Position numbers and translations under genes: made by a program. Shown piece by piece: positions 1 through 11,742 of a stretch of 64,000 nt of DNA. The DNA is from Athripsodes cinereus (Eukaryota > Arthropoda > Insecta > Trichoptera > Leptoceridae): assembly GCA_947579605.1 (NCBI GenBank), contig OX388322.1:9610001-9674000 (forward strand), read 5' to 3'. Position 1 is the first letter of the stretch, and every line of letters begins with the position of its first letter. Under the pieces are notes generated by a model, which worked only from the letters and a program-made list of their open reading frames with translations, had not been told where the DNA came from and did no database searches.

Positions 1-126
1 GAGGTACCTATTTAAGTTGGGTTGCCAATAAAATATGAGGTACCTATTTAAGTTGGGTGGCCAATAAAATATGAGGTACCTATTTAAGTTGGGTGGCCAA
101 TAAAATATGAGGTACTTATTTAAATA
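1..126. repeat. 36-bp tandem repeat array, cut by window edge
   Basis: Three consecutive 36-bp units each begin GAGGTACCTATTTAAG and end CCAATAAAATAT, followed by a fourth partial, diverged unit (GAGGTACTTATTTAA). Units 2 and 3 look identical; unit 1 differs by one base (GGGTTGCC instead of GGGTGGCC). The array starts at base 1, so its true length is unknown. It is a minisatellite or the edge of a satellite. Confidence 0.93.
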
Positions 127-436
127 TCCGAATTTAACATGATAAATTACTTTTAAACTTTATTTTCAATAAGTTTAAGATTTTCCAGATATGCTGATTA
201 TCAAAGGCTGGAAAGGCACATTGATGAATATTGAAATGTACTTAAAAACTAATCGAGAATTAGCTTTAATGAAATAAAATAATAAAAATCAGTACAGAAT
301 TGGAACGTTTGTAGCCGTACAAGTATGAACTACATAGGGTTAAATGTTCGTTAAAGTTATCATTCCTAAAACCTTAATACTATCCTAACATCTTGATGAA
401 TAGGGTAATCGAAATATTTTTTCAGTACTAGTGATG

Positions 437-552
437 TGAGAAGAGAAAATTCTCCAAAGAAATATCTCGAGAACGAGAAATTTCTCCGAGAATTTCTCCT
501 CTGATGGAAGAGAAATTTCTCTCCATAATTTTTCTTAGTGGTATTATGATCT
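437..552. promoter_or_regulatory. Cluster of GAGAAATTTCTC palindromes (heat-shock-element-like)
   Basis: Three nGAAnnTTCn sites lie within 77 bp, at 444-453, 476-485 and 511-520; the last two are embedded in the 12-bp palindrome GAGAAATTTCTC. A related block (GGAAAATTCTC, GAGAAATATCTC) occurs at about 1062-1125. nGAAnnTTCn is the known binding unit of heat shock factor, but no gene is visible nearby, so a palindromic repeat without regulatory role is equally possible. Confidence 0.35.
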
Positions 553-693
553 TTCGCCCAGTACTTTTCGCAGCCAACCTGATTGATACAAAATTTGTGG
601 GGCTGATTAAGGTCCAAATCAGAGGTTTTTAACACTTTTTTCCATGTACGTACCTGCAATTCTTTTTTAACTTAAATATGGGCATGTGGGGTG

Positions 694-699
694 TCATAC

Positions 700-760
<61 letters not shown>

Positions 761-880
761 TCTTTATTGCACAAAAAGACAAACATTATTAAAACACAAA
801 CATTGCAGAACCAGACAAATAAATTTGTGCAATGGGCGAGTTTATCGCAGAAGCGCGATATCTTCCAACTAACCCATACA
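694..880 (-). mobile_element. LINE 3' end, reverse strand, with (ATT)n tail
   Basis: On the minus strand this reads GTTGGAAGATATCGCG, GATAAACTCGCC, then GTGCAATAAAG, then a pure ATT repeat (AAT units on the plus strand, about 711-756). An AATAAA-like signal followed by a microsatellite tail is the usual 3' end of insect non-LTR retrotransposons. The same GTTGGAAG...GCGATAAACTCGCC block recurs at 36043-36095 and, degraded, at 23660-23695. No coding part is kept. Confidence 0.6.
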
Positions 881-3800
881 TCAAGATTTTCATCAGTTAT
901 TAGCACTTTTTTCTATGTAGGTACCTAACATTTTTTGTTTCCATAATTAATTGGTGATAACTTGTCTCAACATTTGTACATTGTTATTGATTGATTGAAC
1001 AAAGTATTTATTATTATTATACTGTTAAATAAAAAATAAAAAAAAAAATCGGAAAATTCTCTACTTCGAGAAATATCTCGGTAAATTTCTCCAAAAATTA
1101 TTTCTTGAGAATTCCACAACACTATTCAGTACTATACAAAAATCTCATTCAAAACATGGGGAAACTTGCTACTGAATAGAAAATGTTAAATAATATTTTA
1201 TTATTAAAATTTAACAACAGAGTACCCATATAGGTATATATTTCCTTCTTTTACAGTGTATCAAGAGTAGGGGTTCTATTATGAATATTTTCCTGAGTTC
1301 ATCGATACTATTGGCTATGTCACGGGTTAAAAATATACCTTAATAAATTAAGTTGATGTCAGTTTAATTTATCTATTTATGATTATTATGTATGATGAGA
1401 ATTCTTCGATGCGTGCTAGAATCTTGCACGTGGTTTATGACGAGCATTTTGACATAACTTGGAATTACGCGGTAGGTGATGTGAATACATATGGCGCCTT
1501 AATGTGATCGATAAGAATGATACGAGTACATAACACTTACATATAATAATATTACACTGAGTAGGTACTTTCAAGTATTTGGTCTGAGCAAATAATTTGA
1601 CGTTATGAGTTGAATGAACTATTTGATATTGAATAATTTATTGTATAAATCATATGTGAGACATTTCTAGTAACTAAGAAATACAGTGATGGAGATTACT
1701 ACCATCCTTGGTTAATGCATTATTTTTGTATATGACACAGCAAAAAAAATTGTTCTAGTTTAATTGATACAATTTATCTATATGTGAGAGGTAGTCATTT
1801 TATTAGTAAAGAATCATCCTGTTCGTTTTCGTTTTGTACCCAAAAGTAAAATCACACATTAGATATAGAGCCGAAAAAAACTAGCCTATACAAATTTTTC
1901 ATTTGTATCAATATTAATTTAGAAGAATTTGCTTTTGACTGTATGATTAGGGTTTAGAATGGAAATATATATGATGCAAAAGATTTTCATTATTTCGTTG
2001 GATTGTGTTAAAAACAAAATATATGGATGGATTGGTCAAATAAAAGGTTCTGTAAAAAAAGAGGGTGAGAGGAGCTGAAACTCAAATGCAATAAATTTCT
2101 GAAAAAAGAATAGATCTAATCTATATACCTATGATACTTACAGATGTTTAAGATAGACAAACTACATTGGTGGCCAAGAAGTCCTGCATAATTTCACCAT
2201 TTCTACAACATCAACGTTTACACATAAAAAATAATAAAATATTTTTTATTATCAAAATAATAATAAGCTACTAGATATATTAAATAATAATATATCGTAG
2301 TGGATACTAAATTTTATTATTATTTTTAATATAAATGATATGCATGTTATCAAATGATTGCTTTTTATTAATTCATATCATGTGTGTCTACGGCTGTCCT
2401 ATGTGCGTCCGCCGGTTTTGCTTTTAACCTAACGGATCGACCAACGAAATGAATAGTTATTTTGACCACAAAGTCTTGCACGATGCGTCATGTTGAATGG
2501 GTGATGTCCACGAAAGCTCGTGATTTGACAAATTAAAAGAAATCGACGAGGAAATAATTGTTAAAAATATTTAGTAAAGATGAAAAAGGAAACGAAAAAA
2601 TTAGGTACCTACGTATGCTGTCTTAGAATTTTTGAATGTGCTGTGCATACAAAAGTATGAGGAAAATTAACATGAAACTATAAATACTCGTAATAATATT
2701 ACCGTGGAAGTGATCATACAACGAATGTATGAAGGTGTGTTTGTGTAAGATCCATCTTCTAGTATCGTACGAGGGATGATTTTTTTTTGTTTCAAAAGAG
2801 AACAACGCATGGTTTTGGAATGTGATGGAAACTCATTAAAGTTTGCTATTTTTTTTAATAAACGCATCAAAGTTTACTTATTTTTTTAAATCACAGATGA
2901 ATACAAACTTTTTCTGGTTTTCCGTAATATACTGATATTTTCCAAATGAAACACACAAGATAAATAGACGTACATATATCTCGAAAATAATATTTTCATG
3001 GCACTGTGTATGCACATTAAATTAATATCACAAATCTTATATTCAGCTCATTTGAACAATGTGTATAATGGCATAGACTACTATTTCAAATAAGAAATAT
3101 TATTTTATATACGTTTTACTCCTAAAGAATCATTTGTAACTAAAATGTTAACCTTTTGGTTTCACCAGATATAAACTGTACCTATGTATTATCTATATTA
3201 TTAATACTTACTTCAATACCTTACATATTAAGATTTCCTTCTAGTCAAAACATACCAAAAGTTCACAATAAAAATATATAAATATTAAGTATGCCAACTG
3301 AAGGGACTCATTAAAGACAATTTCGATTCAAATAAAGTATAAGAGAGATTCGTAGTATTAGTAAGTATAGTAGTGCATAATATAATAATATATATTTTTT
3401 TAAATTTACGGCCTGTCTATATTTCCGGATGGATGTGATTTACGCACACCACGTGACGAGCCCACAGACACACTCATCGTGTGCCGTTAGGAAAACCTAA
3501 TTAAACTATATGTGTTTACTTTTTTCGAACAGTACCTACATATTACACATAGCAAGTGCATTATTTACTACTACTATACCATTGCGGCATATCCCACAAG
3601 TGGGATATATACACAATTTACACTACATGTAATTTATTTGTTAACACCACAGGTGATTATTAGCTATTATCATAGTGTCAAAAAACCGCTACATCTAGTG
3701 TGCTCCCTCGGGGCAGCATTTCTCGCTTTAATGCGACAATAAATCCTGTTTGTGCATGTGTGTGTCGTTATGGAGATACATATCTCCAGGTACGGCACGA

Positions 3801-4005
3801 GGTATGTGGCGGGCGCTGCCCTTTAAAAAAAAAGTGTCAAAAAACTAAATAGACATCTAATAATATATAATATGCAGAATATCTTTTTACTTTATTTGTA
3901 CCTATATTTATTCAAGCAATAAACGGCTTTCGCATTTTCCAGTGTTAAAACAGTTTCAAACAATTTATGTACACATTAAAACTTACTCTAATTTCAAATT
4001 AAATA
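881..4005. other. AT-rich stretch without recognised gene
   Basis: No coding region, RNA gene or complete mobile element is recognised. It contains the second half of the GAGAAATTTCTC-type block (1062-1125) and a short reverse fragment of dispersed family A at about 3583-3610 (GCATATCCCACAAGTGGGATA). The open frames here are under 80 codons and resemble no known protein. Confidence 0.6.
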
Positions 4006-4148
4006 TAAACCCAAATACAACCTTATACACCTTTCACACTAAGCTTAAAGCTTGTGCCGTGAAAGGGGAGTTTGCCGACACCTGGGATCGAACCAAGGAG
4101 CCCTTGTTTTGGAGGCCGAGACTCTACCTCCAGGCTGCCGACGAACAA
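4006..4148 (-). mobile_element. tRNA-derived SINE (family B), reverse strand
   Basis: The plus-strand GGGATCGAACC at 4084-4094 is the complement of a pol III B box (GGTTCGATCCC). Upstream of it on the minus strand, CGGCAGCCTGGAGGTAGAGTC resembles an A box. The 3' part reads AAGCTTTAAGCTTAGTGTGAAAGG and ends near TTGTATTTGGGTTT. Three other copies are at 5227-5371, 41268-41491 and 62420-62605. Confidence 0.65.
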
Positions 4149-5226
4149 CGACGAATTTATATTTATTACACGATTTTCGGTTGATAATATTGGGTAGGTA
4201 ATAATTCATAGGTATTCTGTTCTGAGAGTTAAGATGTGATAATTGTATTTTTTATTTAGATCTTAAATTTAAAATATTGAGAAATCTTAATTAAACATGA
4301 TACCCTGATAAAAATTTTCAAGAATTAAACAATGAATACCGACCAATTGTCGTCTTTTAATTGATCTTATGCTCTTTCTCTTACTTGACATATTATTATC
4401 AACGAAACCAATTCGTTTATAAATGTTGAAAGTTTCAGTAAACCTAAATTTGAACGTAGAAAGTTAAAAAATCTGTTCGAAAAAAACCTAGCAGGAGCAG
4501 GGGCCAGATATGTATAATGATTTGGTCCTGCAAGCACCACTGAACAGGGATATTTAGAGGTAGTATCTGAGTGCAATGGGTCACCGATCCGATTGGAGGT
4601 GAAAGAAAGCAGATGTAGGTATGTACCATGTTTTCATAAGCAGTTCATAGTGCAAATTGTAAACAACAGCGTACTATAAAAAAACACGTACTTTTAGTAT
4701 CATGAAACAATGTGTTCACCACTATCCAAATTTTAAGTCAGCTAATATTCCCTAAGCGACATGTCGGGCAAAATATTAGTGTTATGTCTACCGACATAAT
4801 ATTATTAAAAGGTACGTTTCTTAAGGAGCCTATTAACCTCTTGGGTTCACACTACACATAATATAGTGATGTCGGCGGTGTCTGTTTTATTATTCAAAGC
4901 ATTTCGTAAACGGCTCTTACCTCAAAAACTAAAATGGTCACTGATATCAACACAAACCACACATTTTATAATCAACGGGTTGCATAACAATGGACTTCGC
5001 CTCTATTATTTTTTCAAGTTTCCTGTTGTTAACAGTGATTTATAGTTGCCAGACATGTTACAATTTCTACTATAATATTATACATTACTATTTCCTCAAA
5101 TCGTTTTATTTATCTTTGATTTCTATAGCTGATTTTGAATTAGATTAGATAAAGTAAAAGTCCAACTTACTGGATCTAATGAAAGCATAAAACTTCACAT
5201 CTAGCAGAGTAAATTGATAACTATTT
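4149..5226. other. AT-rich stretch, nothing recognised
   Basis: Only short unconvincing frames occur (69 codons at most) and no repeat that I could match elsewhere in the window. Confidence 0.6.
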
Positions 5227-5371
5227 GAGTTCGTCGGTAGCCTGAAGGTAGAGTCTCAGCCTCGTGAACAAGGGGTTCGTGGTACGATGCCAGGTGCCGG
5301 CAGACCCCCTTTTCATGAAACAAGCTTTTAGTAGCTTACTGTAAAATGTGTATAAGGTTGTATTTGGGTTT
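5227..5371 (+). mobile_element. tRNA-derived SINE (family B), forward strand
   Basis: This is the forward copy of the family. A-box-like TAGCCTGAAGGTAGAGTC starts at about 5238, and a mutated B box GGTACGATGCC follows about 45 bp later. The tail CAAGCTTTTAGTAGCTTACTG leads to TATAAGGTTGTATTTGGGTTT. Spacing and layout match a tRNA-related promoter head. The mutated B box suggests an old copy. Confidence 0.65.
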
Positions 5372-6030
5372 TTGACAAAACTCAGATACTTTTATCTTTT
5401 TTTTAAAAAAAATATAATTGAAATTAATTGTGTTTTGGACTTATATCAGATTCTGTTGAGGAAACAAACACTTTATGAAGAACTGAATAAAATAAAATTA
5501 ATATGTGAAATTAAAATACAAATCAAATAAATTGAACACCATCAAAATAGGTAGCCATAAATATTCGTAGGAGGTACTTATATAATGTGATCTATATGGT
5601 AAACTTCGCTATCAAACTTTGCCAATCATTACTCGCCAAACTTACAAAGGCACCGATTGTTAAAGGTAGCCAAGGCTCTTTTGGAGGGCAATAACATTGA
5701 TTACTGATATTCAGAAATCACGTAGCTTTGAGTACATATTTTCAGGAGAAAGATTTGTATCTTACAGAATTCGCACGACTTTCAGTAGGTACTACGAATT
5801 TTTGGGGTTTTTCCTCTTATCAAATATACACCAATGTAGGTATATTTATTACAATATATAACATCTACAACTAATACTATGCCATCATCAATCTAACAAA
5901 TCGAAACTAGGTATATAAGTTTTATCATGTGTTTTCTAGAATATGTAGAAAACAAAAAAAACAAAAATTTGGACCCTGAGAGGAATTCATTATAAATAAA
6001 ACACTTATTTATAGTAAATCTGACTGTTTT
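5372..6030. other. AT-rich stretch, nothing recognised
   Basis: No gene or repeat identified between the SINE and the foldback element that follows. Confidence 0.55.
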
Positions 6031-6032
6031 AT

Positions 6033-6422
6033 ATCGATGGTTTAAGGCACAAAAGACACATGTCCACTATTTAGGTAAAATGAGTTAATATATGCACAAG
6101 ATCATTTACAATGTCATCTATGTCCTGAGTAGGTACATGATTACCAATAATACTTATATTATTATCGAAGTATTTAACAAAAACCAAATGCCACCCATTC
6201 TTAAATTAACATTTTTTGTGCACATATGTAACATGTCACATGATATTTGAGAATGCATTTATATCGACTTTCTTGATTCTTAAAAAGCACATGTCCATCA
6301 AAGACGTCTTCTGGATTCATTTAAAATTAATTAATTAATTGAACATCTTAAACTTTCGAAACCTGTTTTCTCTAAACTGTAAAATGTGGATATGTGTCTT
6401 TTGTGCTTTAAACCATCGATAT
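6033..6422. repeat. Foldback element (family H), ~35-bp inverted ends
   Basis: The block TATATCGATGGTTTAAGGC then ACAAAAGACACATGTCCA (6033-6068) reappears inverted as TGGATATGTGTCTTTTGTGC then TTTAAACCATCGATATA (6386-6422). The interior has no coding capacity. The adjoining TTTTCTCTAAACTGTAAAA matches the edge of the foldback at 11023-11285, so the two are probably one non-autonomous family. Confidence 0.55.
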
Positions 6423-6450
6423 AGTGACTTTTTATTGGACGCGAGCCGGC

Positions 6451-6478
6451 TTTCAAGAGCTTTCGCTCTCATCATCAG
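6451..6478 (-). other. Hammerhead-like core motif (CUGAUGA-stem-GAAA)
   Basis: On the minus strand CTGATGA (6478-6472) is followed by one T, then a 6-bp stem GAGAGC/GCTCTT closed by a GAAA loop, then GAAA. This is the order of a hammerhead ribozyme catalytic core (CUGANGA, stem II, GAAA) with one extra nucleotide. The motif at 40256-40286 has the same layout with a different stem sequence. Helices I and III were not convincingly found, so activity is unproven. Confidence 0.3.
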
Positions 6479-6551
6479 GCTAGCGATCCTCAGGGGTAAA
6501 ATCTCATACCCAAAAGTTAGTTTTCTAGGCAATCAAATATTCAATATGTTG

Positions 6552-6795
6552 TCGGCCGGCGTGGCACGGGGCCAATGTTCTTGCATTTGAGTCACGAGGT
6601 CCCGGGTTCGATTCCCGGCCAGGGCAAAATGAAGAATGACCTTTTTCAAATTGCCCTGGGCCTGAGTGTTACATGTATATGTGTTATGTGCAATGTATAT
6701 ATGTGTATCGTCGCATTAGTACCCATAATACAAGATTCATAATATCTTAGTTTGGGACTAGCTCGATCTGTGTGACTTGTCTATGAATGTTGTAC
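6552..6795 (+). mobile_element. tRNA-derived SINE (family C)
   Basis: A-box-like TGGCACGGGGC starts at 6562 and a perfect B box GGTTCGATTCC lies at 6605-6615, 43 bp later, as in tRNA genes. The body continues CCAGGGCAAAATGAAGAATG, TGTTACATGTATATGTG and ends near TTTGGGACTAGCTCG. The 59465-59715 copy is collinear and very similar. It is not a functional tRNA: no acceptor or anticodon stem can be folded around the boxes. Confidence 0.8.
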
Positions 6796-7911
6796 ATAGG
6801 ATTGTTATGACATGAAGAAATCTAGAAGCGAAGGTAGTTTGATACGATATTTTATTATTATTATTATTGATGATGATGGATATGGTACAAGTGTTGAATA
6901 CAAATGAAGAGGTGACATTGTCACTCTGTCATCGGTACAAAGAATTGATTCCAAAATATGAGAATGCCCGCACGCGAATACAACGGATTTTCCAAATAGT
7001 TTCAAAGAATTATATATATGATCTAGTAATAAGAATTTTGTGCTAAAATCCTTTCACGAAATTACACGATTGAATTATATAGAACTGGTAAATGTATCGA
7101 TCTATCACTAAATTATATTTACTTGTAATATATAATTTAAGAATTATATAAACCAATTGATACTCTTTTCTAGATACCATTTTATTTAGCTAACGTTCTG
7201 CCAAATATTTAATTATCCTAAACTCTATATAAATAGTCATAGATACGCCTTCATTTATGTAAAATATTAGGCACAGCATACGTGAAGTAGCTACATAATC
7301 CCAGAATAGAAGAAACTGTCGGGTAAGAATTCCTAGATGCATAATCAGTTTACTTCTAGGGTTTTCTCTATTTGCATAAAACAATATGTAGGCTCTGCCT
7401 GCCTCTTATTAAAAGACACGCGCTTATTTTTTTTACAAATCATAAATATGTTTTAATACATAATATTATGTTATGCATAATATGACTCGGAGATTCCATA
7501 TAATGATTAAATATTTGAACATGGGAATTCAAATTTAAAATTGCAGTATAATATACGTACCACGTGCCAGTGTATGTATAATGTATATCATGGGAGAAGT
7601 GAGGGGTATTGTGTTGGTTATCATTTTCATTAATTTAAAACTATTATTGTTTTTGAGTTCATATAAAACTAAACTTACCCATTATACTGAGAATATAAAT
7701 ATGATTAATGAAATAAGTTTATTAAATGTGTAAACCTATCATAAATGTGTGTTGAAAGATTTGGTTTTGAGAGGTTTAAGCTTCTGAAATAAAAAGTGAT
7801 CTTTGGAGAAAATACCAAAACAATATGGCCCTCTGACCCAAATTGGATAAAAGGAAGAATGTGTACACATAAATATAGTTATGTGGTCAGATTTTCAGTT
7901 ATGTGGACAGA
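6796..7911. other. AT-rich stretch, nothing recognised
   Basis: No gene or repeat identified; short frames only. Confidence 0.55.
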
Positions 7912-8018
7912 GGATCGTGACCATCATTTGTATAGGTATGGACAAAATGCTTCCAGCGACTCCTATCCTCCGCTCTTCACAGCGCCTCGTGCAAGGTCCT
8001 CCCTGTTGCCCCGAAAGT
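7912..8018 (-). pseudogene. LINE reverse-transcriptase C-terminal relic, reverse strand
   Basis: Read on the minus strand, FRGNREDL is followed, after a +1 shift, by HEAL, a stop, then RAEDRSRWKHFV and HTYTNDGHDP. The (A)EDRSRW pattern near the end of the protein is typical of insect RTE-type LINE polyproteins (established family knowledge). One frameshift (GACCTTGCAC) and one in-frame TGA show it is dead. A 94-codon plus-strand frame that overlaps it is a shadow. Confidence 0.5.
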
Positions 8019-9879
8019 TTATTAGTCCAAATTTGTATTTAAGGGTCATGGTGACAAGAAGTACTATAACAACTGAATAAAAAATATAATATTAAATTTG
8101 GATTCTTTTTACATAATTTACCAAAATCGTGTAGAAGGTACCTACGTAAATTATTATACGAAACATTTCACGTGATCAAATTTCATTGTATTACAAAAAC
8201 GAACAGAGGTATCAAACGTAGAAAATAGCCAAAATGTTCTACTTGTACTTTATAAAAATTCAAAATAGATGGGATGTCTCATCACTCTCACAATTTGTTT
8301 CAGAGTAGAACACAGCGAAAAGACCATTCTGCATTACCGCAGAAAAACTCCAAGGATCTGACTAATACGGTAAGTATTATGGTAGATAGTAGGTCGTACT
8401 CCGCCGAAGACATAACAATTATTGCCAATGGTTATATATTATGCTTAGGGTGATTAGTCACTCATCACTTGTACCTACCATTGCACTGTAGGTACGTACC
8501 AAATGTGGACTCATTGCCTACCATATAAGAGATTACTAATAACAATATTGTAACCGCAAACAGAATTAATATTGTTATTGATGTATTGCCCGTGTCAAGG
8601 ATGTGTTCGTGTTATGCTATATAAATGAAATACGGCGTCGTCGTCGGTCGCTTCGAATAGGTATTCTATAATATCGACATGCTGCTATAGCCAATACCTA
8701 CTCACAGTGCTGTCTTTAGAAGTATTAACTGAAGAAAAAACTGATTTGTTTTTCCATTTTGATAAAACCTATATCTTCCCTAGAAAAAAAGAAAATAGTT
8801 TCTTTGAATTTGGATGATATTTGAGCTTCACTCTTCAAAACACTAAGAAATTAGTGATGGGAAACTTACCTTAATGTTTTCACATGAATATTTTAGAAAA
8901 AATTTTTTTTTGTATTTTGGTTAATAACCTTATAGTATGGTTTCGAACTTCCGGGTGAAAGCTTTATTGTTCAAATCTAGTTGTCTATCTTTCGAACTTC
9001 ACCATACAAGCTTTGCTCATGTGAAGATGTTCGGGATACATTTGGTTTCAACATTAAACCTGAGAGATGAATAAATTTATTGATATGCCACTCTTACCAG
9101 GTACATAATGTCTTATTTTTAGGGTTTATTACATTTAAATACCTCATTGATAAATAAATTAAGACGGATTTGTTGTCGAGAACCTTACCTGAAACCATTT
9201 GATATTCAAGAGTATAAAACTTAAACCATTTTCACCACCCTTTAATATTCTCAACGTAATTTCGGAAAATATTTAGGTCTTCTATGTTCTAGGACATCGC
9301 TTATTTCGCGTATAGTTGCCGAACCGATTCTGTTATAATATTCATGCATCGTGTGCTGTGTCTACTCGACGTAACTCATTCTATATTATGTACTTGACAA
9401 AAATAATTAATAATTGACGTCAAGTAATTTTGGATGATATAATTTAAAATTTATCCTTGAGTGACTAAACACGTAAAAGTTATTAGGAATTTTGCAAATT
9501 CCTGACCGAAATAGGAGGTGGTAGTCATTTCAATTATAAATAACATCCCGGATTTTCATATCGAAAAACTGACGCTCAAATTTGAAGATTTAATGATGGC
9601 GCAGAAAGGTTTTATAGGAAAGATAGGAGAGTTAAAAGAATTCTTACTTATGAAATAAGCTCTTTGTACAGTAATTATAATTACATTTGGGATGAGATAA
9701 TTTAATAAGACTAGTCCAAGATGTAAGGATAAGCTGCCCTCAAGTTTGCCATTAAAGGTAAACGGAAGGGGCTGAAGCAGCTGAAGACACATTTATTTAA
9801 TAGAAATTTAGGAAAAAACGGTTCACATTATAATGCTCTTGAGGTCATATATCATGTTAAACTCACATTCGTAAAATAT
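8019..9879. other. AT-rich stretch, nothing recognised
   Basis: No gene or repeat identified. Confidence 0.55.
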
Positions 9880-10022
9880 AACGAATAAGCACGAATTTAG
9901 TGTCTTCAATTGAATGATGAGATATGCCATTTATTCTGAATGTCTAAGTTTTTATTGGCACGGAGAAGACGACTTGCATGAAAATAAAATACATTAGCTA
10001 CCCCACTTGTGAAAAGTTCTAC
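9880..10022 (+). repeat. Dispersed repeat family A, copy 1
   Basis: The copy carries the family landmarks in order: TTTAGTGTCTTCAATTGAATG, a 'GATGAGATATGCCATTTATTC' block, TTGGCACGG-GAAGACGACTTGCA, and GCTACCCCACTTGTG. Compare 25925-26160 and 56075-56310 for fuller copies. No coding capacity. Confidence 0.5.
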
Positions 10023-11022
10023 GATGGTTTAAATTTATAAACATTTTCCCTTTACTAGTAGAAACTACTACGGTGGATTTATAAACATAGGTACCCTATA
10101 TGCGCCGATACTTACAAACATATTAAAACTTTTTATGTTTGGATTGTGTGGGAGTTTAAATTCAATTAAAGTTTTGAATTATCCTCTATTACATAAAAAA
10201 TTAATGCCATCAAGGACCCCAAGATGAGTCAGTGAAATTTACATTGACTACAAAACAACAGGAAGACCGTCTGACAGGGAGTGTATTACGATATACCTAG
10301 GTGCACAAATCATATAACTAGGTTCCTAAATATACCTAGGTGTCTAAATTATGGGTGCATGTGATGGATGTCTTGATGTTGGTGGGATAAAAATTATCCC
10401 GCATAAATAATTTAATCTGTTCATAAATAAGTATGTATGTTTATACTTCCTACCATATTTTACGTTATTTGTTACTTTACCGTAATAAGGCAAGACAGGA
10501 AAAACAAAACACTTTATACAAAGTCTCATTCGTTAGACATATTTTATACAAAAAATATTATATACATCTTATTTATTGACAAATATGTCATAATTTATGT
10601 CACAATGTCACAAAATTTGTACGCGATTTGAATTTATTGTCAAACTGTTTGGTCGATTTTGTATAAATTTGATTTAATTATACCGAATCAGATACAAACA
10701 TTTGTTATTAGCTCACTATACAATGCCATAAGTTAGTTATTGCGTAAAAATATTACCAGCCTTTTTAAAAAAAAGTCTATCAAGTGAAAATTAAGAAAAA
10801 TATTTGCTTATATTTGTTATGCGATGTTGAATAACCGGACTTTTTTGTTTCAAATTAACTTTGATGCCTGTTGTTAGGATGACACTGACAACTAAAACTT
10901 TACTTTCATACAAACAAAGTTGATAAGTTAGATGTTAATTAGTTATTAACCACAGATATTTAACAATTGGCTATTGGGTTAGTCGGAAGAAATTACCCTT
11001 TTGCGAAAACACATTTTCTCTA
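10023..11022. other. AT-rich stretch with short ATATACCTAGGTG repeats
   Basis: ATATACCTAGGTG occurs at about 10291 and again at about 10331, with a degraded ATAACTAGGTTC between. Nothing else is recognised. Confidence 0.5.
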
Positions 11023-11285
11023 TATTGCATTTCGATGGCTAACCGGACAAATATTGTAAGTCCACTTTTTGGTAAAATTGAGTTATGATACACATTTTGT
11101 AAAACGTGACATTGTCTTTGATATTTGAAAATATAGTTAATCCACACGCAATACAAACCGAGATATGATCAATTAAAAAATGCATATTATACTCAAATAC
11201 TACTCTATTCAAACTTTCATGTCGAGTTTTCTCAAAACTATAAAAAGTGGATATACAATATTTGTCCAGTTAGCCATCGATTTGG
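11023..11285. repeat. Foldback element (family H), ~50-bp inverted ends
   Basis: CGATGGCTAACCGGACAAAT, ATTGTAAGTCCACTTTTT (about 11031-11070) reappears inverted as AAAAAGTGGATATACAATAT, TTGTCCAGTTAGCCATCGAT (about 11241-11281). The arms differ at several sites. The outer CTCAAAACTATAAAAAGTGG matches the edge of the 6033-6422 foldback. Confidence 0.6.
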
Positions 11286-11470
11286 TGTAAGCCGCTATGT
11301 AGGTACAGTAAACAATAAAAATCAACAATTATTTATTTGTCGATTTGATAATTGTTTCTCGAGCGAAGTCGTGTATAAAACTAGTAATAATCAAAATATG
11401 AATAATTGTAATAAAATATGATAATGTTTTTATTATTATTATAATTGTGATTATCTGGGATGATAGTGCA

Positions 11471-11495
11471 GAGAGAGAGAGAGAGAGGGAGAGAC
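11471..11495. repeat. (GA)n microsatellite
   Basis: Nearly pure GA dinucleotides with one GGGA interruption. Confidence 0.9.
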
Positions 11496-11742
11496 ACGGC
11501 TACAGATAATAATAAAATAATAAAAAAGTAACATTTGGTTAAGATGTTTATATGTATTATGTATATATATAATTTGACAGAAATATTGGTACGTGATATA
11601 CGGTTTTGTAGTCATTATGATAGATTGTTGTATAATAATATGGAAAATATGATGACCCACGATGAAATGCAGGGGCAAACAACTAAAAAAAAATTAAACG
11701 TACATCATTGATTCATTCATGTCTGAGTAAAAACAGTACCCA

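Noticed and set aside
694..906. 70- and 64-codon frames with poly-Tyr or poly-Asn
   Set aside because: They translate the (AAT)n microsatellite and the adjoining LINE 3' end; no real protein.
6605..6615. Possible tRNA gene at GGTTCGATTCC
   Set aside because: A and B boxes are present but no cloverleaf can be closed, and the same unit recurs at 59465 with a long non-tRNA body: a SINE.
7796..8080. 94-codon plus-strand frame
   Set aside because: The recognisable coding signal is on the opposite strand (LINE relic EDRSRW); this frame is a shadow.
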